In this document: piece after piece, positions 1-8,186 of the stretch
How the letters are laid out: each line of letters begins with the position of its first letter
How positions within the stretch are numbered: position 1 is the stretch's first letter
NCBI GenBank assembly: GCA_002386065.1
Contig: DGES01000129.1
Location: 74,938-123,444 of the forward strand
Direction of reading: 5' to 3'
Source of the DNA: Firmicutes bacterium UBA3920
GTDB lineage: Bacteria; Bacillota; Clostridia; Caldicoprobacterales; Xylanivirgaceae
Length of the DNA: 48,507 bases
Program-made: the position numbers and the translations under genes
Notes under the pieces: generated by a model
What the model was told of the DNA's origin: nothing
Database searches by the model: none
What the model saw: only the letters and a program-made list of their open reading frames with translations

Positions 1-462
1 AAAAAATATACTAAATTTTTGATTAATCTAATAATGCTAACGATGATATTAAAACCATTTTTTAATATACATAATGTGGCTTTACTTAATGATGGTACGT
101 ACATAAATTATAATCAGATGACAGAAATGGATATAAAGTCTCAAAGTCAAATTATAGACAAAGTTCAAGCTCAACAGATTAAGGAACTATTCAAAAAAAA
201 TGTAGAAAACCAAATTAAGACCCAAATAGAAAGTGTAACGAGATTTCAAAATACGGTTGTATTAGTGGAATTAGATAATATAGATGGGTACATGTATATC
301 ATAGATAAAATTTATATTAAGACTAGAGATGTTGAGATGAAGAATGAAAAAATAACAACCGAAATAAATTCAGAACATAAAGAGTTATTAGATATAATTA
401 ATTATCTTTCTAGCTTATATAATGTACCGAGGGAGAATATAACTATTGAAATATACGGTTAA
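1..462 (+). CDS. spoIIIAF: Stage III sporulation protein AF (5' truncated)
   Basis: The reading frame is open to base 1, so the N-terminus lies outside the window and the TTG at 19 is not the true start. The first visible residues are hydrophobic and end in ILKPFF, as expected for the second membrane helix of SpoIIIAF; the rest is a soluble domain of about 125 residues. SpoIIIAF is part of the SpoIIIA-SpoIIQ channel between mother cell and forespore, needed for late sigma-G activity. The identification rests mainly on the following spoIIIAG and spoIIIAH genes, which have this fixed order in spore formers. Spacing to the next gene is short, which fits one operon, normally sigma-E dependent. 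Confidence 0.85.
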   Translation, partial: KKYTKFLINLIMLTMILKPFFNIHNVALLNDGTYINYNQMTEMDIKSQSQIIDKVQAQQIKELFKKNVENQIKTQIESVTRFQNTVVLVELDNIDGYMYIIDKIYIKTRDVEMKNEKITTEINSEHKELLDIINYLSSLYNVPRENITIEIYG

Positions 463-479
463 ATAGGAGGTATATGGGA

Positions 480-1076
480 GTGAAATTTGAGAATTTTATT
501 AAAACTTTTACTACTAAAATTAAGGAAATAAAAAATTATGAATTGATTGTAACTATACTTGTGATGGCAATAATAATAAGTATATATATATCTTCTTTAA
601 AGCCAATTGACAAACCAAAGGATAATCAAGATGATGGACATAAATCAAATATAGAAGAAGAAAGTCAAGAAGATGGAACGCAAGAAGAGCGTTTAGAAAA
701 AAAATTATCGGCTATAAAAGGAGCAGGGAAAGTAGAAGTAATGATAACATATGCATCTAGTAAGGAAATAGTGACAGCTATGAATACCACTCAATCAAAT
801 GTGACTACAGAAGAACAAGACAGCGGTGGAGGGGCGAGAAAGACAATCCAAAGCGATACAAATAATCAAGCTGTGACTATGAATGAATCTGATGGCACAA
901 AACCTCTAGTTATAAAAGAAGTTGAACCGGAGATAAAAGGCGTTATAGTTATTGCAGAAGGTGCATATGATATAAACGTAAAGATAGAACTTTTAAGGGC
1001 AGTGCAGACGGTTTTAGGTGTAAGTCCTAATAAGGTTGAAGTGTTTGTAATGGATGAAAATCATGGTAAGGAGTGA
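480..1076 (+). CDS. spoIIIAG: Stage III sporulation protein AG
   Basis: About 198 residues with one N-terminal membrane helix (about residues 20-40), an acidic, Glu/Asp/Gln-rich linker, and a C-terminal domain containing GAGKVEVMITYAS and the EIKGVIVIAEGA segment typical of SpoIIIAG. The protein forms a large ring of the SpoIIIA-SpoIIQ channel in the intermembrane space of the forespore. An in-frame ATG at 474 lies only 3 bases behind AGGAGG (465-470), so the GTG at 480, 9 bases behind it, is the better start. The stop overlaps the region of the next ribosome site, suggesting coupled translation with spoIIIAH. A low-complexity Ser/Gly/Thr stretch around residues 105-135 looks like a disordered insert. 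Confidence 0.88.
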   Translation: MKFENFIKTFTTKIKEIKNYELIVTILVMAIIISIYISSLKPIDKPKDNQDDGHKSNIEEESQEDGTQEERLEKKLSAIKGAGKVEVMITYASSKEIVTAMNTTQSNVTTEEQDSGGGARKTIQSDTNNQAVTMNESDGTKPLVIKEVEPEIKGVIVIAEGAYDINVKIELLRAVQTVLGVSPNKVEVFVMDENHGKE

Positions 1077-1081
1077 AAAGT

Positions 1082-1648
1082 ATGGTTTTAAAGAGGAAAA
1101 GTTTTGTGGTAGGTGTTTTAATGTTTCTTCTCATAATGACGGGATATTTAAATTTTAAATACAATAATAGGGTATTAGATTATGAAGATGATAAAAACAT
1201 AGTTCAAGATGATAAAAAACCGGATATTTTGGTTAAAGATCTACCATCTGATGTGGATAAATACAATGAAGAGGAGAGCAATATAGAGACTTCTTCAACT
1301 ACAAGTTTTTTTAAGGATTTTCGCTATGATAGGGAAAATACAAGAAAAAAAGAAATAGAATATATAAATAATATAATAGATAATCCTGGTTTCGATGAAA
1401 ATATGAAGGTAGAGGCTCAAAATCAAATATTGCAAATAACAAATATAATGGAAAAAGAATTATCTATAGAAGGTCTTATAAAAGCTAAGGGATTTGATGA
1501 TGTCATAGTGATACTTCAAGAAAATTCTGTCAATGTGGTAGTGGATAAGAAAGAACTATCAGCAGAAGAGGTTGCACAAATTTTAGATATAGTTAAACGT
1601 GAGACAGGACAACAAGCTGAAAATATAAAGATAATACCTAGATCGTGA
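1082..1648 (+). CDS. spoIIIAH: Stage III sporulation protein AH
   Basis: About 188 residues: a short basic N-terminus, one membrane helix (about residues 8-25), a charged linker and a C-terminal ring-building domain ending with VAQILDIVKRETG. SpoIIIAH on the mother-cell membrane binds SpoIIQ on the forespore membrane and is the outer component of the feeding channel. A GTG at 1073 is in frame but lies inside the AAGGAG site (1068-1073); the ATG at 1082, 8 bases downstream of that site, is chosen. It is the last gene of the spoIIIA operon here; a new promoter follows. Confidence 0.88.
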   Translation: MVLKRKSFVVGVLMFLLIMTGYLNFKYNNRVLDYEDDKNIVQDDKKPDILVKDLPSDVDKYNEEESNIETSSTTSFFKDFRYDRENTRKKEIEYINNIIDNPGFDENMKVEAQNQILQITNIMEKELSIEGLIKAKGFDDVIVILQENSVNVVVDKKELSAEEVAQILDIVKRETGQQAENIKIIPRS

Positions 1649-1664
1649 ATTTAGGCATGTTTAA

Positions 1665-1694
1665 ATTGTATTATATGAAAAGTTTTGTTATAAT
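1665..1694 (+). promoter_or_regulatory. Sigma-A type promoter for the Asp23 cluster
   Basis: TTGTAT (1665-1670), an 18-base spacer and TATAAT (1689-1694) lie 35 bases before the Asp23-family start. This would separate the envelope-stress genes from the sporulation operon upstream. Confidence 0.55.
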
Positions 1695-1728
1695 ATACTT
1701 AAGAAAATGACCTAGAAAAGGAAAGGGG

Positions 1729-2163
1729 ATGGCGTTTATGTCAGAGAATGTGCAGACGGCAGTTGAAGAATATGGAAAGATTACATTTGCAGATGAGGTT
1801 GTTGCTATTATAGCTGGTTTAGCAGCAACAGAGGTAGATGGAGTTGCGGCAATGAGTGGTGGATTTGCTGGTGGTTTTACTGAAATGCTAGGCATGAAAA
1901 ATCTATCTAAAGGTGTAAAGGTAGAGATTGGCGAAAAAGAAGCAGCTATAGATCTATATATAATAGTAGAATATGGTGTAAGAGTTCCCGAAGTAGCTTG
2001 GAAGATACAAGAGAATGTCAAGAAGACTGTAGAGACTATGACAGGTCTTGATGTAGTAGAGGTAAATATACATGTTCAAGGAATTGATTTTGAAAAGCAA
2101 ACTAAAAAGGACAAAAATTCCAATGATCCTGAGAAGATTGAGGTAGAAGATCCTAAATCTTAA
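1729..2163 (+). CDS. Asp23/Gls24 family envelope stress protein
   Basis: About 144 residues, matching the Asp23 family (YqhY/YloU type) with ITFADEVVAIIAGLAATEVDGV at the start of the domain (motif begins near residue 18) and VEYGVRVPEVAWKIQENV in the middle. Asp23 proteins are cytoplasmic and are tethered to the membrane by AmaP, encoded next. The copy before nusB is the usual place in Firmicutes; in Bacillus subtilis the equivalent yqhY is linked to fatty-acid synthesis homeostasis. AAGGA sits 6 bases before the ATG at 1729; a second ATG at 1738 is 9 bases after the AAAGGGG string and is an equally possible start. A strong hairpin follows the stop codon. Confidence 0.88.
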   Translation: MAFMSENVQTAVEEYGKITFADEVVAIIAGLAATEVDGVAAMSGGFAGGFTEMLGMKNLSKGVKVEIGEKEAAIDLYIIVEYGVRVPEVAWKIQENVKKTVETMTGLDVVEVNIHVQGIDFEKQTKKDKNSNDPEKIEVEDPKS

Positions 2164-2172
2164 TAAACAGCA

Positions 2173-2202
2173 AATAACCCTCTGAGAGCTCAGAGGGTTA
2201 TT
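2173..2202 (+). terminator. Hairpin terminator or attenuator after the Asp23 gene
   Basis: A perfect inverted repeat has 14-base arms (2173-2186 and 2189-2202) around CCCTCTGAG/CTCAGAGGG. The tail is only weakly T-rich, so it may allow partial read-through into amaP, or stabilise the upstream mRNA end. Confidence 0.65.
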
Positions 2203-2229
2203 ATCTGAAGACAGAAAGGGGTAAATACA

Positions 2230-2784
2230 ATGAAAGATACTGTTTTAGGGAAAATTATTTATTATTTATTTTTAGTCCTTGTGTTACTTATATCTGTTTG
2301 GTTATTTGTGTTTTCAATTGGAGTAATACCATTAAGTGAGATAAATTCGTATATAGCATTTTACTATGATGGTAACTGGCTAGTTAATTTGATAACTGCC
2401 CTTATTGCTGTATTTTTATTTGTGGTATGTATAAAGCTTATGTTTCCAGGTCAGAAAAAAAGAACATTTTCTGGGGCTTTAGTTAAAAATACAGAGTTGG
2501 GTGTAATATTGGTGTCTATAGGAACTTTAAACAATATTGCTCAAAAAGCTGTTAGAAAATTTGATGAGGTAAAGGATGTAAAAAGCAATATTATATCTGA
2601 AATGGATGGTATAACTATACAACTAAAACTTATGATAATGCCAGATGTAATAATACCAGATATCACTAAGAAAATACAAGATGAAGTGAAGGAATATGTT
2701 GAAGGTGTGTCTGGGATAAATGTAAAGGAAGTTCAAATTTTTATTGATGATTTAACCCATCCTCAGAGATCTAGAGTTGAATAG
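2230..2784 (+). CDS. amaP: Alkaline shock response membrane anchor protein AmaP
   Basis: About 184 residues: two N-terminal membrane helices (about 10-30 and 52-75) followed by a soluble domain (about 90-180) that resembles Asp23 itself (ELGVILVSIGTLNNIAQKAV, then VEGVSGINVKEVQIFI). This is the AmaP architecture: the protein fixes Asp23-family proteins to the cell membrane. The neighbouring Asp23 and DUF2273 genes are its usual partners. AAAGGGG lies before the ATG, and the stop is close to the start of the next gene, so the two are probably co-translated. Confidence 0.85.
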   Translation: MKDTVLGKIIYYLFLVLVLLISVWLFVFSIGVIPLSEINSYIAFYYDGNWLVNLITALIAVFLFVVCIKLMFPGQKKRTFSGALVKNTELGVILVSIGTLNNIAQKAVRKFDEVKDVKSNIISEMDGITIQLKLMIMPDVIIPDITKKIQDEVKEYVEGVSGINVKEVQIFIDDLTHPQRSRVE

Positions 2785-2797
2785 GAGGAGAGTTATA

Positions 2798-3022
2798 ATG
2801 TGTAATAGCGAAAAAATTAAACTTTATATTAAAAATAATCTAGGTAAGGTAATTGGTATACTAATAGGTTTGATATTTGGAGTACTTGTGTTGTCAATAG
2901 GTTTTTGGCGTTCTATACTATTGATTATATTTATATGTCTAGGTTGGTGGATAGGAAGTAAAGTAGATAGTGGTAAAGATTTTAATTCAATATTTGATAA
3001 GATTCATAAAGATAAGTGGTAA
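2798..3022 (+). CDS. Small DUF2273 family membrane protein
   Basis: A 74-residue protein with two hydrophobic segments (about residues 15-35 and 37-55) and the IGILIGLIFGVLVLSIGFWR and LGWWIGSKVD signatures of DUF2273 proteins (YqhY-AmaP associated, B. subtilis YloU/YqgB-like neighbourhoods vary). The biochemical function is unknown; family members occur beside amaP and asp23. An in-frame TTG at 2777 overlaps the AGGAGG site (2784-2789), so the ATG at 2798 is chosen. Confidence 0.8.
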   Translation: MCNSEKIKLYIKNNLGKVIGILIGLIFGVLVLSIGFWRSILLIIFICLGWWIGSKVDSGKDFNSIFDKIHKDKW

Positions 3023-3048
3023 TTAAATAGAAAGTTAGGGAGAAGTCT

Positions 3049-3477
3049 ATGTCTAGAAGTTCTGCAAGGGAAATTGCAATGAGATTGCTATATCAGAAAG
3101 AGATATCTTGTACCTATAGCATGAAAGCTCTGGATGAGATGAAATCTGAATTTGGTATAGATGATAAAAATTCAAAATATATAGATAATATAATATATGG
3201 TGTAGAAAATAATATAGATAAAATAGATACATATATAAAAAAACATGTAAAAGGATGGCGATTTGATCGTATATCTAAGATTGATCTGGCTATTTTACGT
3301 TTGGCTATATATGAACTTATGTATATGGATGATATTCCATATAAAGTATCTATAAACGAGGCGGTAGAATTAGCAAAAAAATATGGCAGTGATAAATCTA
3401 GTTCGTTTATAAACGGTGTATTAGGTAGTATTATAAGTTCTAAAGAATTCTTTACAAAGACAGATGGGGAAGAATAA
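3049..3477 (+). CDS. nusB: Transcription antitermination factor NusB
   Basis: A 142-residue all-helical protein of normal NusB length, with SSAREIAMRLLYQKE at the N-terminus, DRISKIDLAILRLAIYEL in the centre and NEAVELAKKYGSDKSSSFINGVLG at the C-terminus, the latter being the most conserved NusB stretch. NusB, with NusE (ribosomal protein S10), binds boxA RNA and promotes full-length transcription of rRNA operons. It heads the long collinear run nusB-folD-xseAB that is typical of Firmicutes. Confidence 0.95.
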   Translation: MSRSSAREIAMRLLYQKEISCTYSMKALDEMKSEFGIDDKNSKYIDNIIYGVENNIDKIDTYIKKHVKGWRFDRISKIDLAILRLAIYELMYMDDIPYKVSINEAVELAKKYGSDKSSSFINGVLGSIISSKEFFTKTDGEE

Positions 3478-3479
3478 TT

Positions 3480-4460
3480 ATGGAAGGTTATGCATTGGGT
3501 ATTGATACAAGTTGTTATACTACATCATTTGCTATAATGACCTTTGATGGTAAGCTCATATACAATAGTCAGATTCCTTTGGAAGTAGATAAGGGTAAAT
3601 TAGGCCTTAGACAATCACATGCTATATTTAAGCATTTAAAAAATATCCCATCTATAACAGGTGAAATAGCTCAAAAAGTCGATACAAAAAAAATAAAGAT
3701 AGTGTGTAGTACTACTAGGCCAAGGCCAATTAAGGATTCGTATATGCCTGTATTTGTGGTAAGTAGTGTCATAGGCAAGACAATTGCGGATTTTTTATCA
3801 GTACCGTTTTATACGGTAAGTCATCAGGAGTGTCATATAATGGCTGGCAGATATTCGGCAAATGGTCCTCATGGTAATGAATTTTTGGCAGTTCATTTTT
3901 CAGGAGGTACATCTGAATTATTAAAGGTATTGGAATTGGAATCTGGTTTTCATATTGATATAATAGGAGGAACTCAGGATCTTCATGCAGGACAATTTGT
4001 GGATAGAATGGGAGTTGCTATGGGACTTGAATTTCCAGCAGGACCACATTTGGAAGAATTAGCAGAATTAGGTGAAGAGGGTGTTATAACTTTGCCTATA
4101 TTCGTACGCGGGACAACCATAGGGTTCTCCGGCGCAGAAACCTATACAAAAAAACTATTAAAAAATGGGCATAGAAAAGAAGATATTGCCATTTCGATTT
4201 ATAATTGTCTTGCAGACACACTATATAAATGGCTCATAAATGGGATCGAAATAACAAGGTTAACAGATGTATTATTGGTTGGAGGGGTGACCTCCAGTAA
4301 TCTTTTAAAAAGAAGATTATACACTTGCTTTAAAAAAGATGGACAAAATCGAGATATAAACTTATTTTTTGCTGATCCTAAATTTGCAAAGGATAATGCA
4401 ATTGGAGCAGCTTTACTTGGCATAAAATACTATGAAGGGATGAGAAATTGTGAAGGCTAA
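3480..4460 (+). CDS. TsaD/Kae1-like paralog (peptidase M22 family)
   Basis: A 326-residue ASKHA-fold protein related to TsaD (tRNA threonylcarbamoyl transferase subunit). It starts with LGIDTSCYTT, has HQECH at residues 115-119, a GGTSELL phosphate-binding loop and a C-terminal DNAIGAALLG. The metal-binding histidines of TsaD (HxxxH) and the late aspartate are kept, but the glycine of the TsaD HMEGH motif is a cysteine. Genuine TsaD is essential and usually lies with tsaB/tsaE, so this gene between nusB and folD is more likely a second family member. Clostridial genomes often carry this paralog here; its function is not known. It overlaps folD by 11 bases. Confidence 0.75.
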   Translation: MEGYALGIDTSCYTTSFAIMTFDGKLIYNSQIPLEVDKGKLGLRQSHAIFKHLKNIPSITGEIAQKVDTKKIKIVCSTTRPRPIKDSYMPVFVVSSVIGKTIADFLSVPFYTVSHQECHIMAGRYSANGPHGNEFLAVHFSGGTSELLKVLELESGFHIDIIGGTQDLHAGQFVDRMGVAMGLEFPAGPHLEELAELGEEGVITLPIFVRGTTIGFSGAETYTKKLLKNGHRKEDIAISIYNCLADTLYKWLINGIEITRLTDVLLVGGVTSSNLLKRRLYTCFKKDGQNRDINLFFADPKFAKDNAIGAALLGIKYYEGMRNCEG

Positions 4461-5292
4461 CATAATTGATGGAAAGGCTATAGCAAAAAAAATAAGGGAA
4501 GATATAAGACAAAAAACAATTAAGTTGAAAGAGGATAGGGGTATTATTCCAGGTTTGACAGTTATCTTAGTTGGTGACGATCCAGCTTCTCAAATATATG
4601 TAAGGAATAAAGAAAAGAGTTGTAGAAGTGTTGGTATAAATTCAAACATAATACACTATGACAGTAATATATCTCAGGATACATTATTAAAAAAGATATA
4701 TGAACTTAATGAAGATGAGGATGTACATGGTATTTTGGTACAACTCCCTCTACCCAAACATATAAAATCGCAGATTGTTTTAAATGCTATAGATCCTCAA
4801 AAAGATGTAGATGGTTTTCATCCTGTAAATGTAGGAAAATTAGTTATTGGTGAAAAAACTTTAGAACCATGTACTGCGAAAGGTATAATATATCTCATCG
4901 AAGAGACGGGAATAGAAATAGAGGGTAAGCACGCAGTGGTAATAGGAAGGAGTAATATAGTAGGAAAGCCTGTGTCGTTGATGTTATTACATAAAAATGC
5001 CACTGTTACCATGTGTCATTCTAAAACTGAAGATTTAAAAGATATAGCAAGGCAAGCAGATATTCTTGTTGTTGCTGTGGGAAATCCTGAATTTATAGAT
5101 GGCTCTTATATAAAAGAAGGGGCAGTTGTGATTGATGTAGGTACTTCTAGAGTAAATAATAAGTTATATGGAGACATAAAGTTTGAAGAAGCTGTCAATA
5201 AAGCAGGTTGGATAACTCCAGTACCTGGTGGTGTTGGACCTATGACAATAGCTATGCTTCTAGAAAATACTTTGTATTGTGCGCAGACATGA
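4450..5292 (+). CDS. folD: Bifunctional methylenetetrahydrofolate dehydrogenase / methenyltetrahydrofolate cyclohydrolase FolD
   Basis: A 280-residue FolD of normal length. It interconverts 5,10-methylene-, 5,10-methenyl- and 10-formyl-tetrahydrofolate using NADP(H), feeding purine, formyl-Met and (in acetogens) one-carbon pathways. Visible signatures are YVRNKEKSC with the catalytic lysine, LVQLPLPKH, DVDGFHPVN, the nucleotide-binding GRSNIVGKPVSLML and the C-terminal TPVPGGVGPMTIAML. The GTG start at 4450 lies inside the end of the preceding gene and the stop overlaps the next ATG as ATGA, so translation of the three genes is probably coupled. Confidence 0.96.
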   Translation: MKANIIDGKAIAKKIREDIRQKTIKLKEDRGIIPGLTVILVGDDPASQIYVRNKEKSCRSVGINSNIIHYDSNISQDTLLKKIYELNEDEDVHGILVQLPLPKHIKSQIVLNAIDPQKDVDGFHPVNVGKLVIGEKTLEPCTAKGIIYLIEETGIEIEGKHAVVIGRSNIVGKPVSLMLLHKNATVTMCHSKTEDLKDIARQADILVVAVGNPEFIDGSYIKEGAVVIDVGTSRVNNKLYGDIKFEEAVNKAGWITPVPGGVGPMTIAMLLENTLYCAQT

Positions 5293-6509
5293 ATAGAACG
5301 ATATTTAGTGTAAGACAAATAAACGACTATGTTCGCAGTTTAATGCACCGTGATCCAGTTTTAAATGAAGTCTGGATACGAGGCGAGATATCAAATCTCA
5401 AGGTTCACTCATCAGGACATATGTATTTTACATTAAAAGATGAACATGCACAGATTAGTTGTGTAATGTTTAGGCAAGATAGAGACAAACTTGATTTTAT
5501 TCCTTCGAATGGAATGCGAGTAATCATAAAAGGTCAGGTGTCATTATACTGTAAGGCTGGGCAGTATCAGTTATATACTTATCATATGGAACCTGATGGA
5601 GTAGGTGCCCTTCATGTAGCATTTGAAGCTCTTAAATATAAGCTAGAACAAGAAGGATTGTTCGATAAAGATACTAAAAAGGCTATACCTACTTTTCCTA
5701 AGAAAGTTGCGGTGATAACATCCCATACTGGAGCAGCTGTTAGAGATATTATAAATATTATAAAAAGAAGAAATAAGGCAATAAATATACTTGTAATTCC
5801 AGTGTTGGTTCAGGGAGTTAATGCTCCAACTCAGATAAGTGCTGCTTTAGATTATGTCAATACCAGAGAAGACATTGATGTAATAATCATTGGCCGAGGT
5901 GGAGGCTCTATAGAAGAACTATGGGCTTTCAATGAAGAAATTGTTGCAAAGGCAATATGGAGGTCAACAATACCTGTTATTTCGGCAGTTGGTCATGAGA
6001 CGGATATTACTATTGCTGATCTAGTTGCAGATCTTAGAGCTTCGACTCCGTCGGCTGCTGCTGAAATAGTTGCCCCCGATATGTCGCATTATAGACAAAT
6101 AGTAGCCACACTTACAAAACGCCTTCATGATTCTATATGTGGATGTTTGAGTATTAAAAGAAAACGGATAGATATAATAAAAAATAGCTATGTTTTGAAA
6201 TATCCAGATAGATTAATAAATTATTATGGTATTGAGTTAGATAAATTGAGCAGTCGTCTAATATCTTCTGTAACAGAAGATATTAGACATAATAAGGAAC
6301 GATTAGCGAGTTTATCGTCTTATCTTGATGCATTAAGTCCTTTAAAAGTTTTAGAAAGAGGCTATGCCGTGGTAACAGACAAGATGGGTAAAGTAATTCA
6401 TAGTATAACTCAAGTGAAGAAAAACGATTCTATAGATGTGAGATTATATGATGGACTTATCGGCTGTAATGTAGTTAAAATAAAAAAAGAGCAGCAAATA
6501 AAAAAGTAA
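5289..6509 (+). CDS. xseA: Exodeoxyribonuclease VII large subunit
   Basis: A 406-residue XseA: an N-terminal OB-fold (VWIRGEISNLKVHSSGHMYF) followed by the catalytic core with VAVITSHTGAAVRDI, IIIGRGGGSIEELWAFNEE and AVGHETDITIADLVADLRA, then a coiled-coil arm and ERGYAVV near the end. With XseB it degrades single-stranded DNA in both directions. The frame extends upstream to 5208 but that part overlaps folD; the ATG at 5289, overlapping the folD stop as ATGA, gives the standard N-terminus. Confidence 0.95.
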   Translation: MNRTIFSVRQINDYVRSLMHRDPVLNEVWIRGEISNLKVHSSGHMYFTLKDEHAQISCVMFRQDRDKLDFIPSNGMRVIIKGQVSLYCKAGQYQLYTYHMEPDGVGALHVAFEALKYKLEQEGLFDKDTKKAIPTFPKKVAVITSHTGAAVRDIINIIKRRNKAINILVIPVLVQGVNAPTQISAALDYVNTREDIDVIIIGRGGGSIEELWAFNEEIVAKAIWRSTIPVISAVGHETDITIADLVADLRASTPSAAAEIVAPDMSHYRQIVATLTKRLHDSICGCLSIKRKRIDIIKNSYVLKYPDRLINYYGIELDKLSSRLISSVTEDIRHNKERLASLSSYLDALSPLKVLERGYAVVTDKMGKVIHSITQVKKNDSIDVRLYDGLIGCNVVKIKKEQQIKK

Positions 6510-6525
6510 AGTGAGGTAGCAAGTT

Positions 6526-6795
6526 ATGGATAATAGTGCGTTAAAAGATATGACATTTGAAGAGGCTATTTCAAGGCTTGAAGAGATTGTGAATATGCTC
6601 GAATCTAATACCTTATCTTTAGAGAAGTCTTTAGAGCTATTTCAGCAAGGTATAGCATTGGTCAATTTATGTAATACAAAATTAAAAGAGGCAGAAGGAA
6701 CTGTAGAGATCTTATTAAAAGATAGAGATGGTCAGTTAAAAGAAGAGCCGTTTAATATAGATGATAGGGAGAATGGTAATGAATTTCAAAGATAG
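6526..6795 (+). CDS. xseB: Exodeoxyribonuclease VII small subunit
   Basis: An 89-residue protein, slightly longer than average for XseB, with the family core MTFEEAISRLEEIVNMLES and LSLEKSLELFQQGIALVNLC, which forms two helices that wrap the XseA arm. The C-terminal 20 residues are acidic and lie over the start region of the next gene. It follows xseA by 16 bases, with GTGAGGTAGC before the ATG. Confidence 0.93.
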   Translation: MDNSALKDMTFEEAISRLEEIVNMLESNTLSLEKSLELFQQGIALVNLCNTKLKEAEGTVEILLKDRDGQLKEEPFNIDDRENGNEFQR

Positions 6796-7681
6796 ATATA
6801 TATCACTACAAAATAAAATAAACTATCAATTAGAGAATTATTTAGATATGGATAATTTTGAGCATTTATCATATTCTCAAAGAATTATAGATGCAATGAG
6901 ATATAGTATATTTGCAGGAGGTAAGAGATTAAGACCTATATTATTAATATCTGCAAATAGTATGGTTGGAGGTTGTATGGAAGAATCAATTCCTCTTGCT
7001 TGTGCTATAGAGATGATACATACATATTCTCTTATACATGATGATCTTCCTTCTATGGATGATGATGAATATAGAAGAGGTAAGCCAACGAATCATATGG
7101 TATATGGGGAAGATATAGCAATATTGGCAGGAGATGCATTATTAAATATGGCTTATGAGATTATGTTAGATAATGCTAATGGCTATCTTGATAATATAAA
7201 TAATCATTTAAAAGCAATGTCTATAATTGCAAGTGCTTCGGGAATAAATGGAATGATAAGTGGACAAGTTGCGGATATAATGTATCAGGATAGTTCAGTA
7301 GATAGCGATCTTCTAGAGTTTATCCATAGATACAAGACAGGCGCCCTCATAAGGGCATCAGTGCTGGCTGGGGCAATATTGGAAAATATTGATGAGGCAT
7401 TAATAGAAAGTATAGAGATATATGGAAATAATATAGGTTTGGCTTTTCAAATTACAGATGATATGTTAGATATTACAGGAACTTTTGAAAAATTAGGTAA
7501 GAAAGTAGGCAGTGATAAGAAAAATAAAAAAAATACTTATCCACTGTTATTTGGATTTGATGAATCAAAGAGGCGTGTAAAGGCTTTAATTGAGGAAGCT
7601 ATTGATGTGTTGGAGCCATTTGGTGATAAGGCTGAATTCCTAAAACAATTAGCAAGAGACATAGCAGATAGACAGAGTTAA
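6779..7681 (+). CDS. ispA: Polyprenyl (farnesyl/geranylgeranyl) diphosphate synthase
   Basis: About 300 residues of the trans-prenyltransferase family. The first aspartate-rich motif is DDLPSMDDD, followed by the substrate-binding RRGKPTNH; the second is DDMLDITG; GGKRLRP near residue 45 binds isopentenyl diphosphate. Two residues between the aspartates of the first motif (DDxxxxD, as DDLPSMD) indicate a bacterial farnesyl-type enzyme, but product length cannot be read. In-frame ATGs also occur at 6761 and 6773; AGGGAG at 6766-6771 selects the one at 6779. Its place between xseB and dxs links it to the isoprenoid pathway genes downstream. Confidence 0.93.
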   Translation: MNFKDRYISLQNKINYQLENYLDMDNFEHLSYSQRIIDAMRYSIFAGGKRLRPILLISANSMVGGCMEESIPLACAIEMIHTYSLIHDDLPSMDDDEYRRGKPTNHMVYGEDIAILAGDALLNMAYEIMLDNANGYLDNINNHLKAMSIIASASGINGMISGQVADIMYQDSSVDSDLLEFIHRYKTGALIRASVLAGAILENIDEALIESIEIYGNNIGLAFQITDDMLDITGTFEKLGKKVGSDKKNKKNTYPLLFGFDESKRRVKALIEEAIDVLEPFGDKAEFLKQLARDIADRQS

Positions 7682-7692
7682 GGGAGAGTTAT

Positions 7693-8160
7693 ATGAAAAA
7701 CTTTGTAGATGAGGTATTACAAAATTCTGTTTTATTAGTAAGTATTTGTGCTTGGTTAATAGCTCAAACTTTAAAAGTTATATTAACATTGCTCTTAAAT
7801 AGACGATTGGATATAAGAAGATTTGTAGGTTCTGGAGGTATGCCAAGTGCTCATTCAGCATTTGTAGTTTCCATGGCTACATCAATTGGTCAAGTATATG
7901 GATATAATTCTTCAATGTTTGCATTATCTACTGCGTTTGCTTTAGTAGTTATGTATGATGCAGCTGGGGTAAGAAGAGCTGCAGGTAGACAAGCAGTAGT
8001 GCTAAATGAAATTGTTGATATTTTACAAACAAAGCGAAAGATATCTGAAAGAAAATTAAAAGAGCTTATAGGTCATACTCCTGTGGAGGTAATTGTTGGG
8101 GCTTTATTGGGTATCATGGTATCTAAGATGCTGTTGGGTTATTTTCTTATATTGCAATAG
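7693..8160 (+). CDS. Divergent PAP2 family membrane protein (YuiD-like)
   Basis: A 155-residue membrane protein with about four hydrophobic segments and the divergent PAP2/VanZ-like signature GSGGMPSAHSAFV (about residues 50-62), plus YDAAGVRRAAGRQA, both characteristic of the DUF212/YuiD family. Its substrate is unknown; the family resembles acid phosphatases acting on lipid phosphates, which would suit a place next to a prenyl-diphosphate synthase. The final codons contain the -35 element of the promoter for the downstream RNA. Confidence 0.85.
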   Translation: MKNFVDEVLQNSVLLVSICAWLIAQTLKVILTLLLNRRLDIRRFVGSGGMPSAHSAFVVSMATSIGQVYGYNSSMFALSTAFALVVMYDAAGVRRAAGRQAVVLNEIVDILQTKRKISERKLKELIGHTPVEVIVGALLGIMVSKMLLGYFLILQ

Positions 8161-8180
8161 ATTAGCGAATATGCTATAAT
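8152..8180 (+). promoter_or_regulatory. Strong sigma-A type promoter for the OLE-like RNA
   Basis: TTGCAA (8152-8157), a 17-base spacer and a perfect TATAAT (8175-8180) lie at the end of the YuiD-like gene. The predicted start, six or seven bases after the -10 box, falls at about 8187, exactly where the RNA's closing helix begins. Confidence 0.75.
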
Positions 8181-8186
8181 TACTAA

